Notes under the pieces: generated by a model
What the model saw: the letters and a program-made list of their open reading frames with translations, nothing else
Databases searched by the model: none
What the model was told of the DNA's origin: nothing
Part shown: positions 17,348 to 26,509 of the stretch, piece by piece
Position numbering within the stretch: position 1 is the stretch's first letter
Layout of the letters: each line of letters begins with the position of its first letter
Translations under genes and position numbers: made by a program
Assembly: GCA_942490645.1 (NCBI GenBank)
Contig: CALNXN010000010.1
Coordinates: 62,001 to 126,000, forward strand
DNA from: CALNXN01 sp942490645
GTDB lineage: Bacteria > Pseudomonadota > Alphaproteobacteria > Rhodobacterales > Rhodobacteraceae
Reading direction: 5' to 3'
DNA: 64,000 nucleotides

Positions 17348-18861
17348 TGGTGATCTGGAAAATACGCCGCTGGGTATGGGATACAATCTCCATCGTGATT
17401 TTCCGAGGCAAGAAGGTTGAGCCGATCCCCTTGCCGCCCAAGCGAACATGGCGATTGAAATCTGTGCCCATATCGCGACGGGTGCCGGATATTGGCATCG
17501 ACAACATCCTTATGGCTGATGACATTCCGCGCGACGAAGCGTCGGCTTTGATGTTGTGGGTGTTCCGGTTTCGGCTCCTGCTGTTCAAGGTTTTTGGTCC
17601 CATGCAAAAGGGCTTGCCAGAGATTGATCCGGACATTCACATCGCTATGAAGGACGGCTACACAGATCGGTATCGCGCGCTTTTCCGCGCCCCCGAAATG
17701 CCAGCTGAATTTGACGATCCAGACGCAATAGACCTTGGGATATTGGCCGTCGCCAGCCCCTATGCGTGTTTTCTGGAGCGTGACAAGACCGGCGCATACC
17801 ATTGGGATTTCCGAGATCTGAAGGATCATGAGGTGCATGAAGGCCTCTATTCGCTGGGTTGCCTGGTTGAATTTGACGTGGTGGATGGCAAGCTTGCTGC
17901 CAAACAGATCGAATGCGAACTGGGTGTAATCACCCCATCTGACAGGCAATGGCTTTTGGCCAAACAGATTGCGCTGGCGTCTGCGTCCAACCAGATATCA
18001 CTGGTGCAACACTTCAACTACGTGCACCTCGCCTGTGGCGGCCCGCTGGCGATCGCGACGCGCAATGAATTGGATCATGACCATCTGATTTGCCGTCTGA
18101 TCTGGCCGCATACATATGGCACACAAAACAGCAACTACCTTGTGACGCGCCTTCAACTTGTGAAGGGCGGTGCATTTGAAACGATGTTTTCATTTACATA
18201 CCAAGGGCTTTGGAAGCTTTATTCAGACACGTACCACAGCTATCGGGCCTCCGTGATCGTACCGGAACTGGATTGGCATGATCGTGGTTTGCAAGATGCG
18301 CCCTTTGACACTCCGGTGCAGGACAACCTGATCCAGCTTTATGATGTCATGCACGCCCATGCGCGCAGGTATATCTTTGCCTATTACGACAGCGATGCAG
18401 AATTGGCCGGTGACGCGCAAGTGGTGGCGTGGATCAAAGCGCTGAACGAGATGATCCCCAATGGTGTCACGCGGATTGTTGGCGAAGACATCACGCGCGA
18501 AGGGGTTGCCCGATTGATTGGCGGATTTATCAACATGGCGTCTGTCCAGCACGAAGCACTGGGTGCATATCTATGGGACTACCAGCTTTGGGTCGATCGC
18601 AACCCGGTTCGTGTGCGCAAGGACGGCAAGCGCATGCCGTTGGACGGGTTTCAGAAAATCATCAACGGAAACTTCAATCTCAACGTCAACCGGGCGGTCT
18701 TGATGCAGGATTTTTCTTATATGGCGCTGGACGATACCGGGATTGAGCTGTTCTGGCAATTTGAAGAAGAGTTGCGAGAGCTGGAATTGAAGTTGAAGCG
18801 TGAACCCTACGCAACATGGCGCATTTTGCCCAGTCGCCTTGATGCGAATATCAATGCTTGA
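17344..18861 (+). CDS. Lipoxygenase-like non-haem iron protein
   Basis: A 505-residue protein whose core matches lipoxygenases: WLLAKQIALASA, then LVQHFNYVH with two iron-ligand-spaced His (H223, H228), PLAIATRNEL, a LIWPH motif, and a third His H403 in ASVQHEALGAY, equivalent to the HAAVNFGQY region. Two usual ligands differ: the Asn/His/Ser four residues after H403 is Gly407, and the chain ends NINA rather than in Ile. No PLAT domain or signal peptide is present, and it is short for a lipoxygenase. Lipoxygenases make fatty acid hydroperoxides. The start overlaps the alpha-dioxygenase-like gene. Activity is uncertain because of the altered ligands. Confidence 0.72.
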   Translation: MMVIWKIRRWVWDTISIVIFRGKKVEPIPLPPKRTWRLKSVPISRRVPDIGIDNILMADDIPRDEASALMLWVFRFRLLLFKVFGPMQKGLPEIDPDIHIAMKDGYTDRYRALFRAPEMPAEFDDPDAIDLGILAVASPYACFLERDKTGAYHWDFRDLKDHEVHEGLYSLGCLVEFDVVDGKLAAKQIECELGVITPSDRQWLLAKQIALASASNQISLVQHFNYVHLACGGPLAIATRNELDHDHLICRLIWPHTYGTQNSNYLVTRLQLVKGGAFETMFSFTYQGLWKLYSDTYHSYRASVIVPELDWHDRGLQDAPFDTPVQDNLIQLYDVMHAHARRYIFAYYDSDAELAGDAQVVAWIKALNEMIPNGVTRIVGEDITREGVARLIGGFINMASVQHEALGAYLWDYQLWVDRNPVRVRKDGKRMPLDGFQKIINGNFNLNVNRAVLMQDFSYMALDDTGIELFWQFEEELRELELKLKREPYATWRILPSRLDANINA

Positions 18862-18909
18862 GTCTAGAAGGCAGAAAAACACGCTAAATTAATGCGTTGA
18901 AGGTCGCTG

Positions 18910-21900
18910 TTAAACGTCTTTCAGCGCAGCCTCTACCTTTGCGTCCATGGCCGACCATTGCACATGAGACAGGGCGCGTTTTGCTTCTTGAAGGGCAGCG
19001 CGCGCCTCGCTTTTATTGCGCCGGGCAATCAGCACTTTGCCCTTGTTCAGCAGACCCATGGCGGCGAGCCCGTGCATATCGCCATCCAATCCAATCTTCG
19101 CTGCCATCTCGAAGCATGCAAGCGCCTTTGACTTGGCGAAAGGAATTGTGCGTAGCAAAAACCCTAAGTTCTTGCGCAACACATCCAGCGACGGCTTCTC
19201 TTTGCCCGTTGCGATCTGTAAATAGACTTCGCCCAAAGCATTGTATGCCATCCCGGCGCCATGAGCGTTGCCCTGTGCAAGGTTGCTTTCCGCGGCGCGT
19301 TCTATCCATCTTGTGCCGCCCGTCAAATCGCCCAGCGTCGCCATTGCGACGCCAATCGGCATCTCAACGATGTTGTACATCGAAAAATACTGTAGGTCTG
19401 TCAGCTCTCTATAGATGCCCTGAAGCTGATCCAGACCGCCTTGCCCATCTCCTGACAGAGCGGTGGCCAAACCTTTGATCCCATCGCAAATTGCCTTGTC
19501 CACGAAGCCACCAGACAGGCGTGACCCCTCATCAGCCATCGCAATGGCGGCGTCATAGTTTTCCAGAAATGTTTCGTTGTAGGCCACGGCGGTCAAACCG
19601 AACCCGATGGCACCGGGATAGTTCTCGCGCCGCCCCATTTCTGCGGTCTCGTGACCCTCGGCCAATGAAATGTCAAAATCGCCTCGGATCGCCTTGGACC
19701 ATGTGACGAAAAAGCGGCTGTATGTGCGATAATAGAGGTTATTCACCAGATCACTGTTCAGGATGCGATCGGCCAGTCGTTGCACTTCTTCGGCGGACCC
19801 CTTGCGCCACCGGACGCAGTTCAGCCCCATCAAGCCGATACTGGCGTCGGCGATGGCTTCTATGTCGTTGCGCGCCTCGCCCAGTTGCATGGCTTCGGCA
19901 AGGAACACTTCGGCTTCCTCAAAGCGGATCAGTTGGACGTAAGCAGTCCCCAAAAGGCCAAGGATATGAGGGTAGTAGCGGGTGTTCTTAAGGTTCCGAA
20001 TGCTCTCAAGCCTGGGTTCAAAAATCTTGTAGGTGCCACCAAAGTCTGCGGTCCATTGGCGGGTTTCCAGCCAGTTTTTCAGGATGGTGGCGTAAAGCTC
20101 ATCGTCCACGGGCACCTTGCGCGTGTCAATCAGATCGACCGCGCGCGCGAACCGAGTGTTGGCAACTTTGAGCGAAAAGACGTTGAGACTTTTTCGACCG
20201 GCAGCTGCCAAGTAACGAACCGCCTTTTCGTGCATAGCGGAATTGTCAAAATGATAGGCCAAGGTGTCGGACACCTCATCCGTGCGGCCCACATTGAGCC
20301 GTTCTATGGCCAGCGCGACGTCTGCGTGCAACTGGCGCCGTTTCCCGGCCATCAGCGTGTCGTAAATCGCGTCCTGAACCAGCGCGTGCTTGAAGATGTA
20401 GTCGTTGTCCCGTTCCTTGATCGGCAAGATCAATTCTTGGTGCGCCGCTTCTGCCAGCAGTGTTTCGGGCTCCGCATCCAAACCCACGAGATCACGGATC
20501 ATATGGCTCGAGAACCGCCGTCCCGCCACTGCGGCGGCCTCAAGCATGGTGCGGGTGTCTCGGCTCAACCTGTCGAACCGATCCATGACGAGGTTTTGCA
20601 AGTTGGCCGGCAGGACCAAGTCGCGTTCGGCGGAAATGGGGTCGGACTGCTGAGATCGGCGTTCCTTCAGGAACTTTGCGATTTCTTCGGCGTAAAGCGG
20701 ATTGCCTTCTGCCTTTTCGACGGCGAGGCGCACCAATTCCGAACCCAGATCACTGGCACCAAGGCGTTCTGACAAAAGCCGTACGGTGCCGTCTTGGGTC
20801 AACGGTTCCAGTGGGATTGACGAAATTCCGTTCTCGCCATTCCAAGGCGGAGTGAAATAGGGCCGGAATGCGAATACCAGCAAAAGCGAAACGGGTTTGT
20901 CTGATCGTGCGATGCGGTTCAAAAGCTCCTCAGAACCGGGGTCAATCCAATGCAAATCCTCGATGAACAGCACCACATGGCGATTTTCACAGCTGTGCCA
21001 AAGCAGATCTAACAACAGTTGGCGCAACCGAAGCCCAACAATGTCCGCGCTCAGGCCCTGGGTTTCTTGCGCGTCCTCGTCTTGGCCCAGCAGGATCATC
21101 AGGTAGGGAAGGCTGCCCGCGACGTCAAAACCGATCTGTTCCAGGCCAGTTTTCAGCTGTGCTTCTATGGTGCGCCGATCATCTGTTTTCTTGATCCCGA
21201 AGGCCGCACGCACCAATTCGACAAAGGGCAAAAATGGTGTCGTTGCACCGTCCGCACGGCAATCGCCTTGAAGAAAGCGCACATCGCTGGCCTCGAGAGA
21301 TTGTTGAAACTCATGCATAAGTCGCGATTTGCCGATGCCCGCTTCGCCCAGAAGGTGGACAATCTGCATCTGACCGCCCTTGGCCGCCTCCAGCCGGGCG
21401 TTCAGGCGGGCAAGCTCGTCTTCGCGTTCGAGTAACTGCGTCAGACCCTGATCGCGCGATGCGTCAAACCGTGTGATCCCATCGCGCAACCCATCGAGGC
21501 GGAACACCTGTTGAGGATGCGATTTCCCCTTGATCGTGTGTTCGCCCAGATCTGTGACATCAACTCGCCCGTTCACCATCGCATGCAGCTTGTCGCTGAC
21601 ATAGATCTCGCCGCTCTCGGCTTCGGCTTCGAGACGCGCAGCGAGGTTGACCGTGTCGCCGATCGCCGTGAAGCGCATGCGCTGATCATCACCGACGTCA
21701 CCGACGACCAGTTGACCGGCGTGGATACCCACACGTGCCAAGGGGCGGGCATTGTAGTCGCGTTGCAACTCATCTCCCAGGTCCGTCATCATGCTTTGGA
21801 TGGCCAATGCCGCGCGGCACGCTCTGAGCGGAGCATCTTCGAGCGCGACAGGGGCTCCAAAAAGCGCCATGATACCGTCGCCCCGGAACTCCTGCACAGA

Positions 21901-22068
21901 GCCGCCATGCGCATGGACCGCCTCCATCATACGGGCCGACACCACTTGTATCAGGCGAAAGGATGCTTCCTCGCCGATACGTTCGGCAATGGACGTGAAA
22001 CCAACGATATCGGCAAACAGGACAGACACCTGTCGACGTTGCCCCTGTATGGTATCAGTCAGAACCAT
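18910..22068 (-). CDS. Class III nucleotide cyclase / AAA ATPase / TPR regulatory protein
   Basis: A 1052-residue multidomain protein. Residues 10-190 are a class III cyclase domain with metal-binding D20 (FADIVGF) and D64 (FRGDGIMALFG) and transition-state N141 and R145 (GDTVNLAARL). The base-selecting position, usually Lys in adenylyl cyclases, is E60, with T134 at the second site. An AAA/NACHT-like ATPase follows, with Walker A GEAGIGKSR (241-249) and Walker B VVLFIEDLHWID. The last 450 residues are helical repeats of TPR type. No membrane segment is seen. The start follows GGGGAAAC; an upstream in-frame start adds 16 residues. It converges on the lipoxygenase-like gene. Confidence 0.85.
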   Translation of the reverse strand: MVLTDTIQGQRRQVSVLFADIVGFTSIAERIGEEASFRLIQVVSARMMEAVHAHGGSVQEFRGDGIMALFGAPVALEDAPLRACRAALAIQSMMTDLGDELQRDYNARPLARVGIHAGQLVVGDVGDDQRMRFTAIGDTVNLAARLEAEAESGEIYVSDKLHAMVNGRVDVTDLGEHTIKGKSHPQQVFRLDGLRDGITRFDASRDQGLTQLLEREDELARLNARLEAAKGGQMQIVHLLGEAGIGKSRLMHEFQQSLEASDVRFLQGDCRADGATTPFLPFVELVRAAFGIKKTDDRRTIEAQLKTGLEQIGFDVAGSLPYLMILLGQDEDAQETQGLSADIVGLRLRQLLLDLLWHSCENRHVVLFIEDLHWIDPGSEELLNRIARSDKPVSLLLVFAFRPYFTPPWNGENGISSIPLEPLTQDGTVRLLSERLGASDLGSELVRLAVEKAEGNPLYAEEIAKFLKERRSQQSDPISAERDLVLPANLQNLVMDRFDRLSRDTRTMLEAAAVAGRRFSSHMIRDLVGLDAEPETLLAEAAHQELILPIKERDNDYIFKHALVQDAIYDTLMAGKRRQLHADVALAIERLNVGRTDEVSDTLAYHFDNSAMHEKAVRYLAAAGRKSLNVFSLKVANTRFARAVDLIDTRKVPVDDELYATILKNWLETRQWTADFGGTYKIFEPRLESIRNLKNTRYYPHILGLLGTAYVQLIRFEEAEVFLAEAMQLGEARNDIEAIADASIGLMGLNCVRWRKGSAEEVQRLADRILNSDLVNNLYYRTYSRFFVTWSKAIRGDFDISLAEGHETAEMGRRENYPGAIGFGLTAVAYNETFLENYDAAIAMADEGSRLSGGFVDKAICDGIKGLATALSGDGQGGLDQLQGIYRELTDLQYFSMYNIVEMPIGVAMATLGDLTGGTRWIERAAESNLAQGNAHGAGMAYNALGEVYLQIATGKEKPSLDVLRKNLGFLLRTIPFAKSKALACFEMAAKIGLDGDMHGLAAMGLLNKGKVLIARRNKSEARAALQEAKRALSHVQWSAMDAKVEAALKDV

Positions 22069-22329
22069 GCATGTTTCCCCAAAACGGTCGCGCCTTTCAG
22101 GCCTATGCCCTGCCATCCCTCAGGTCACGTGCAGCGTCGCCGTTAATGATATTCTCCCGGCGCCAACACGGGCAATGATCATTACTACCAGACATTGCAA
22201 TGCGTTTCATAGTGTGTGTCAACAGACAGGAATGTGTCACCGGGTTTTTTTCGTTCAAATGCAACTGGCTGCGCTGGTACAAGGGCAGGGTGGTGGGCTA
22301 CCGTGGGACGCAACGCATGGGGGTGCAAG

Positions 22330-23346
22330 ATGACGTATGATCACGCTATGGCGCGTCGGATGATGAACGCGAGCGTTTGCGCCTATCAGATTTACGAGGC
22401 CGGTGTCATTCCCGCGCCGCATGATCCGGGATTGCGTCATATACAGGGGGCGGATGATCGGTTCTTCTATCAGGTGGTGCCTGCCTACCAGGACGCGGTC
22501 GGTTTTGACCAACCCAGCGCCAACTATGCACCTGATTTCATCGCCTGCGGGCATGACTTTATTGATGGCGCGCTCGTCGGCGTGACGCAGGATGGATATC
22601 TGGTTGTCGCGATCCGGGGTACCTTGCCGCCCAGTTTCAATACCCACGACATACGTGAGTGGATGGCCGATTGGGCCGGTGATGCGGATATGCACCCGGT
22701 CGATTGGCCGGATGCAGGGCCGGGTTACGGCATGGTCGAGCATGGGTTCTCCAAAGCTGCGATTGCGCTCTGGCCCTTTGTCAAAGACCGGATTGAGGCG
22801 CTTTTGCCCCAAGCGCCCAAAGGCGTGCTGATCACTGGGCACAGCAAAGGCGGCGCTGTGACCTATTTGATGGCGTCATTGATCCGCGCAACCTGGCCTG
22901 ACCTGGCGGGTCGCATCGCGGTGCATGCCTTTGCGCCGGCGCTGGCCTGCAACGCAGCGTTCAGCGCGCGATACGATGCGCAAGGTCTGTCCGAGCGTAC
23001 CGTGCGGTATCAGGTGGCCGGTGATCTGGTCCCCTTCGTGCCTTTGTGGTCCGGTGCCGATGTTTGGGCGGCAGTGTTCAAGGCAAGCCCGCACCACAAG
23101 CTGCTGTGGGGGGCGATGACGGCATCCGTTTACGCAATGACACGTGGGGGCTACGTTGCACCGGGCCGCTTGGTGTATTTCGACGCCGATCATAACCCGG
23201 TCCTGAATGCCGACATCGCCACGACGGCGATGCCATATGTTGTCGATCTGATCGTGGCTGGCGATTACAAAACGATCGGTGCCGCGCATAGCGCTACAGA
23301 AAGCTACTTGCCGTGTTTTCCAGCCGAACAATCCGCCCAAGCATAG
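22330..23346 (+). CDS. Class 3 lipase (alpha/beta hydrolase)
   Basis: A 338-residue lipase of the Lipase_3 (fungal-type) family. The nucleophile elbow GHSKGGA (S172) lies after GVLITG, and the oxyanion-side strand LVVAIRGTLPP is typical. Asp and His candidates of the triad lie in the C-terminal half (GDLVPFVPL; DADHNP). The family cleaves acylglycerols or phospholipids. No signal peptide is seen at the chosen ATG, which follows GGGGGTGCAAG. It lies within 4 kb of the dioxygenase/lipoxygenase-like genes, so a role in freeing fatty acids for them is imaginable but unproven. Confidence 0.83.
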   Translation: MTYDHAMARRMMNASVCAYQIYEAGVIPAPHDPGLRHIQGADDRFFYQVVPAYQDAVGFDQPSANYAPDFIACGHDFIDGALVGVTQDGYLVVAIRGTLPPSFNTHDIREWMADWAGDADMHPVDWPDAGPGYGMVEHGFSKAAIALWPFVKDRIEALLPQAPKGVLITGHSKGGAVTYLMASLIRATWPDLAGRIAVHAFAPALACNAAFSARYDAQGLSERTVRYQVAGDLVPFVPLWSGADVWAAVFKASPHHKLLWGAMTASVYAMTRGGYVAPGRLVYFDADHNPVLNADIATTAMPYVVDLIVAGDYKTIGAAHSATESYLPCFPAEQSAQA

Positions 23347-23489
23347 ACCGCGCGCACAGAAACCGCTTGCGGCGCGGACGCGGAAGTATGTTCAATGCAA
23401 TGACATCGCCGCAGTGGGACATGCGCATTTGAGCGGATGCGGGGAAACGTCTGGGATAGACTAAGGGGCGCCGACCCATCGAACGAACG

Positions 23490-26400
23490 TTGTTCACTTT
23501 CATTTGGAAGCACTCCAAACGCGATCAGTTGATCCTTCTGGCGTTCACTAGTGTTTTGTTTCCATTCCTTTTTCTGACGCTAGAATTACCCAAGCGGATC
23601 ATCAATGACGCCATTGGTGCGCAAAGTGCCACCGTCTTTGTTTTTGGGTATGAGCTGTCTCAGGTGACCTTTTTGGCGCTGCTGTGCGTTGCCTTTTTGG
23701 CCTCTGTTCTCGCGCATGGGTTGTTGAAGATGCGAATCAACACAATGAAAGGCGTGTTGAGCGAACGGCTTTTGAGGCGGCTGCGCTACGGGCTGATTGC
23801 GCGCATGTTGCGTTTCCCATCGAGCTATTTCCAGCGCACGTCGCAGGGCGAGATCGTCTCGATGGTGACGGGCGAGACGGAACCCATGGGCGGCATGATG
23901 GGCGATGCACTGACCCAGCCGGTCCTGCAAGCGGGTCAAATGCTGACGATCCTGACGTTCTTGTTTTTGCAATCTGTGTGGTTCGGGCTGGCGGCTTGTG
24001 CGTTGATCCCCTTGCAGGCGTGGCTGATCCCGAAATTGCAGCGTCAAATCAACCTGATGAACAAGGAGCGGATCAAGGAAGTTCGCAAACTCGCAGGAAT
24101 GATCGGCGAGAGTGCGGTCGGCTCCAGCACGCTGCGCAGTCATGGCGGGTGGCGCTACCGGTTGGCTCAGGTCACCGAACGGCTTGGCGTGCTCTACGCC
24201 ATCCGGTTTCAGATTTACCGGAAAAAGTTCTTCATGAAGTTCATCAACAACTTCATCACGCAGCTAACTCCGTTCTTCTTCTTTTCCGTGGGTGGCTACC
24301 TTGTGATTCAAGGCGCTGTGTCTTTGGGCGCGCTGGTGGCAGCGTTGGCGGCCTACAAAGACCTCAGCAGCCCGTGGAAAGAGCTGCTGGCTTACTACAA
24401 TCAGGCGCAGGATATGTCGCTGCGCTGGGAAATCGTTCAGGACCGTTTTTCACCGACCGGCATGGTCGATGAAACCCTCTTCGAGGGCACCCCAGACGTG
24501 ATTGAACACCTCAAGGGGCCGATCACTTTGCAAAGTGTTACGGTGGTGGATGCCGACGGCAACGCAGTGCTGGATGACGTAAGCCTGTCCTTTCCGGCCG
24601 CGGCTCAAGTGGCCATCGCCGCACGCAGCGAAGAGGACAGACAGGCGCTTGCGGCGCTCTTGCGGCGTGAGGTGATGCCGGTGTCTGGTAAGGTTCTCGT
24701 TGGTGACCGAGACCTTGCCCATATCCACCAGGCTGTGATCGCTGCGCGTATCGGGCACGCGGATTCGCAACCCGTCCTGTTTCAGGGCTCGTTCGGTGAA
24801 AACGTGATGATGCCGCTGCGCTTCAAACCGATTGGTCTGGCCGAGGACGACAACGTAACAGACGTTAGGGAAGCCGAGCGATCCGGAAACAGCGCCGACA
24901 CGCTCAATGCGCCATGGCTTGACCCCAAACTTGCAGAGCTGAACGACTCCGCGGATCTGCAGAGCTGGTGGTTGTCCTTGGTGGAAGCGATGGGCACAGG
25001 TGGCCCGCTGTTTCGGCGTGCACTGGACCAGCCATTTCGCGCGGACGCCCATTCCGAACTGGCCGAACGCATTATCGCGCTGCGCCCCAAGGTCGAAGCC
25101 GCATTGGATGCGGCAGGTTTGTCGCGCCACATCTACCGGTTTGACCCGGCGCTTTACAATCCGGCCTTGCCTGTGGCCAGCAACCTCTTTTTCGCCACGC
25201 TGCGCAACCCGATGGCGCAACAGGAACTGGCTCAGCAGACCGCCCTTTTCGAGGTGCTGAGCGATCTGGGCCTTGCGAATGGTCTGCTGGAATTAAGCGT
25301 CGATGTGATCGAAATGCTGTCGCAGATTTTTGGGTCCGACGAAGCCGAGCATCCCTTGTTTCGTAAGCTGGGGCTTGAACCATCGGTCTTTGCAACCTGC
25401 GTGGGGCTGGTGCGTGATTTGCGCCAATCGCCCGGCGCGGTGATGTCACCGACGGATAAGGCGATGCTGATGACTTTGCCGGCACAGGTGTCCGCCGAAC
25501 AGATCGGCCCGGCGTTTACCACTGAGATGAAAGAGCGGATATTGACGCTCAGGGCGCAAAACTCAGACGCGTTGCAAAACAAACTCGGCCAGATGTTTGC
25601 GCCGCTTGATGATCAGGCCATCGCGCCAGGTCTTACCGTGCTCGAAAATGCAATCTTCGGCAAAATTTCAGATGGGGCAGGCGCGCGTGCGGATGAGATA
25701 CGCACGATTGTGTCAGAGGTCCTGCTACAAGAGGGCGTGCGTCCTTTGGTGATCCAGCTGATCTATGATCTTGAGATGACGCTGGGCGGTTCGAACCTGC
25801 CGCGGATTTTTGCAGAACCGTTGGCGGTGGGGCGCGCGACGATCAAACGTCCAGATATTTTGTTGATGGAGCAAACGCTTGCCAGTTTCGATGCCAAGAC
25901 CCGCCAGTCGCTCTATCGCAATTTGCGCGCCCTGATGCCTGATGCAACGATGATCTACCTTCAGGAAGAGTTTGAGGATCCGGATGACTTTGACGTCTAC
26001 ATCGAAGTCAGTGAAGGACGTATCGTCAATGCCGAGGGGCAAGGCTCTGGTGTGGACGACACGCTGGCCAGCTCGGACCTGAACCGCAAGGTGCGCGCGC
26101 TTGAATCGACGGCTCTGTTTTCCGGTTTGAACCGCCGCCAGCTGCGCCTGCTGGCCTTTGGCGCGCGATGGTTTGAGGCCAGTGAAGGCGAGGTAATTTT
26201 CCAAAAAGACGATGATCCAACGGACGGTGCCTACATGCTGCTGGCAGGGACGGCGGGGCTTTATGAGCCGCAACCGGACGGCATGGACAATCTGATCACG
26301 ACCGTCGGGCAGGGGACGTTGGTGGGTGAATTGGGCTTGATCCGCAATGTGCCCCGCGCCCTGACAATGCGGGCGCATACGGATGTCGAAGCGTTGCGTT

Positions 26401-26492
26401 TGGGCGCAGAGGAGTTCTTGGCCGTGGTCGAGAATGATGCCTCAACCGCGTTCAAACTGTTGCAGGTGGTTGCTGGCTACGCTGGGCGCTGA
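23490..26492 (+). CDS. ABC-exporter-like protein with degenerate ATPase and cyclic-nucleotide-binding domain
   Basis: About 1000 residues. A type I exporter transmembrane domain (about 1-330, six hydrophobic helices) is followed by an ATPase-like domain and a C-terminal cNMP-binding-type domain (about 880-1000, with GELGLIRNVPRALTMRA). The ATPase is broken at every key site: the Walker A region reads AIAARSEEDRQAL with no GKS/T, the signature reads TLGGSNLPR, and Walker B reads ILLMEQTLASFD with Gln for the catalytic Glu. An insert of roughly 270 residues separates Q-loop and signature. The only standard start is TTG 23490; family-like residues (ERTL) begin upstream, after an ATC at 23478 with AAGGGGCG before it. 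Confidence 0.82.
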   Translation: MFTFIWKHSKRDQLILLAFTSVLFPFLFLTLELPKRIINDAIGAQSATVFVFGYELSQVTFLALLCVAFLASVLAHGLLKMRINTMKGVLSERLLRRLRYGLIARMLRFPSSYFQRTSQGEIVSMVTGETEPMGGMMGDALTQPVLQAGQMLTILTFLFLQSVWFGLAACALIPLQAWLIPKLQRQINLMNKERIKEVRKLAGMIGESAVGSSTLRSHGGWRYRLAQVTERLGVLYAIRFQIYRKKFFMKFINNFITQLTPFFFFSVGGYLVIQGAVSLGALVAALAAYKDLSSPWKELLAYYNQAQDMSLRWEIVQDRFSPTGMVDETLFEGTPDVIEHLKGPITLQSVTVVDADGNAVLDDVSLSFPAAAQVAIAARSEEDRQALAALLRREVMPVSGKVLVGDRDLAHIHQAVIAARIGHADSQPVLFQGSFGENVMMPLRFKPIGLAEDDNVTDVREAERSGNSADTLNAPWLDPKLAELNDSADLQSWWLSLVEAMGTGGPLFRRALDQPFRADAHSELAERIIALRPKVEAALDAAGLSRHIYRFDPALYNPALPVASNLFFATLRNPMAQQELAQQTALFEVLSDLGLANGLLELSVDVIEMLSQIFGSDEAEHPLFRKLGLEPSVFATCVGLVRDLRQSPGAVMSPTDKAMLMTLPAQVSAEQIGPAFTTEMKERILTLRAQNSDALQNKLGQMFAPLDDQAIAPGLTVLENAIFGKISDGAGARADEIRTIVSEVLLQEGVRPLVIQLIYDLEMTLGGSNLPRIFAEPLAVGRATIKRPDILLMEQTLASFDAKTRQSLYRNLRALMPDATMIYLQEEFEDPDDFDVYIEVSEGRIVNAEGQGSGVDDTLASSDLNRKVRALESTALFSGLNRRQLRLLAFGARWFEASEGEVIFQKDDDPTDGAYMLLAGTAGLYEPQPDGMDNLITTVGQGTLVGELGLIRNVPRALTMRAHTDVEALRLGAEEFLAVVENDASTAFKLLQVVAGYAGR

Positions 26493-26509
26493 GCATCCCC
26501 AAAAACCAC

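Noticed and set aside
19780..20772. 330-codon plus-strand frame inside the cyclase/ATPase gene
   Set aside because: Antisense shadow of a long gene with conserved domains; composition typical of reverse GC-rich frames.
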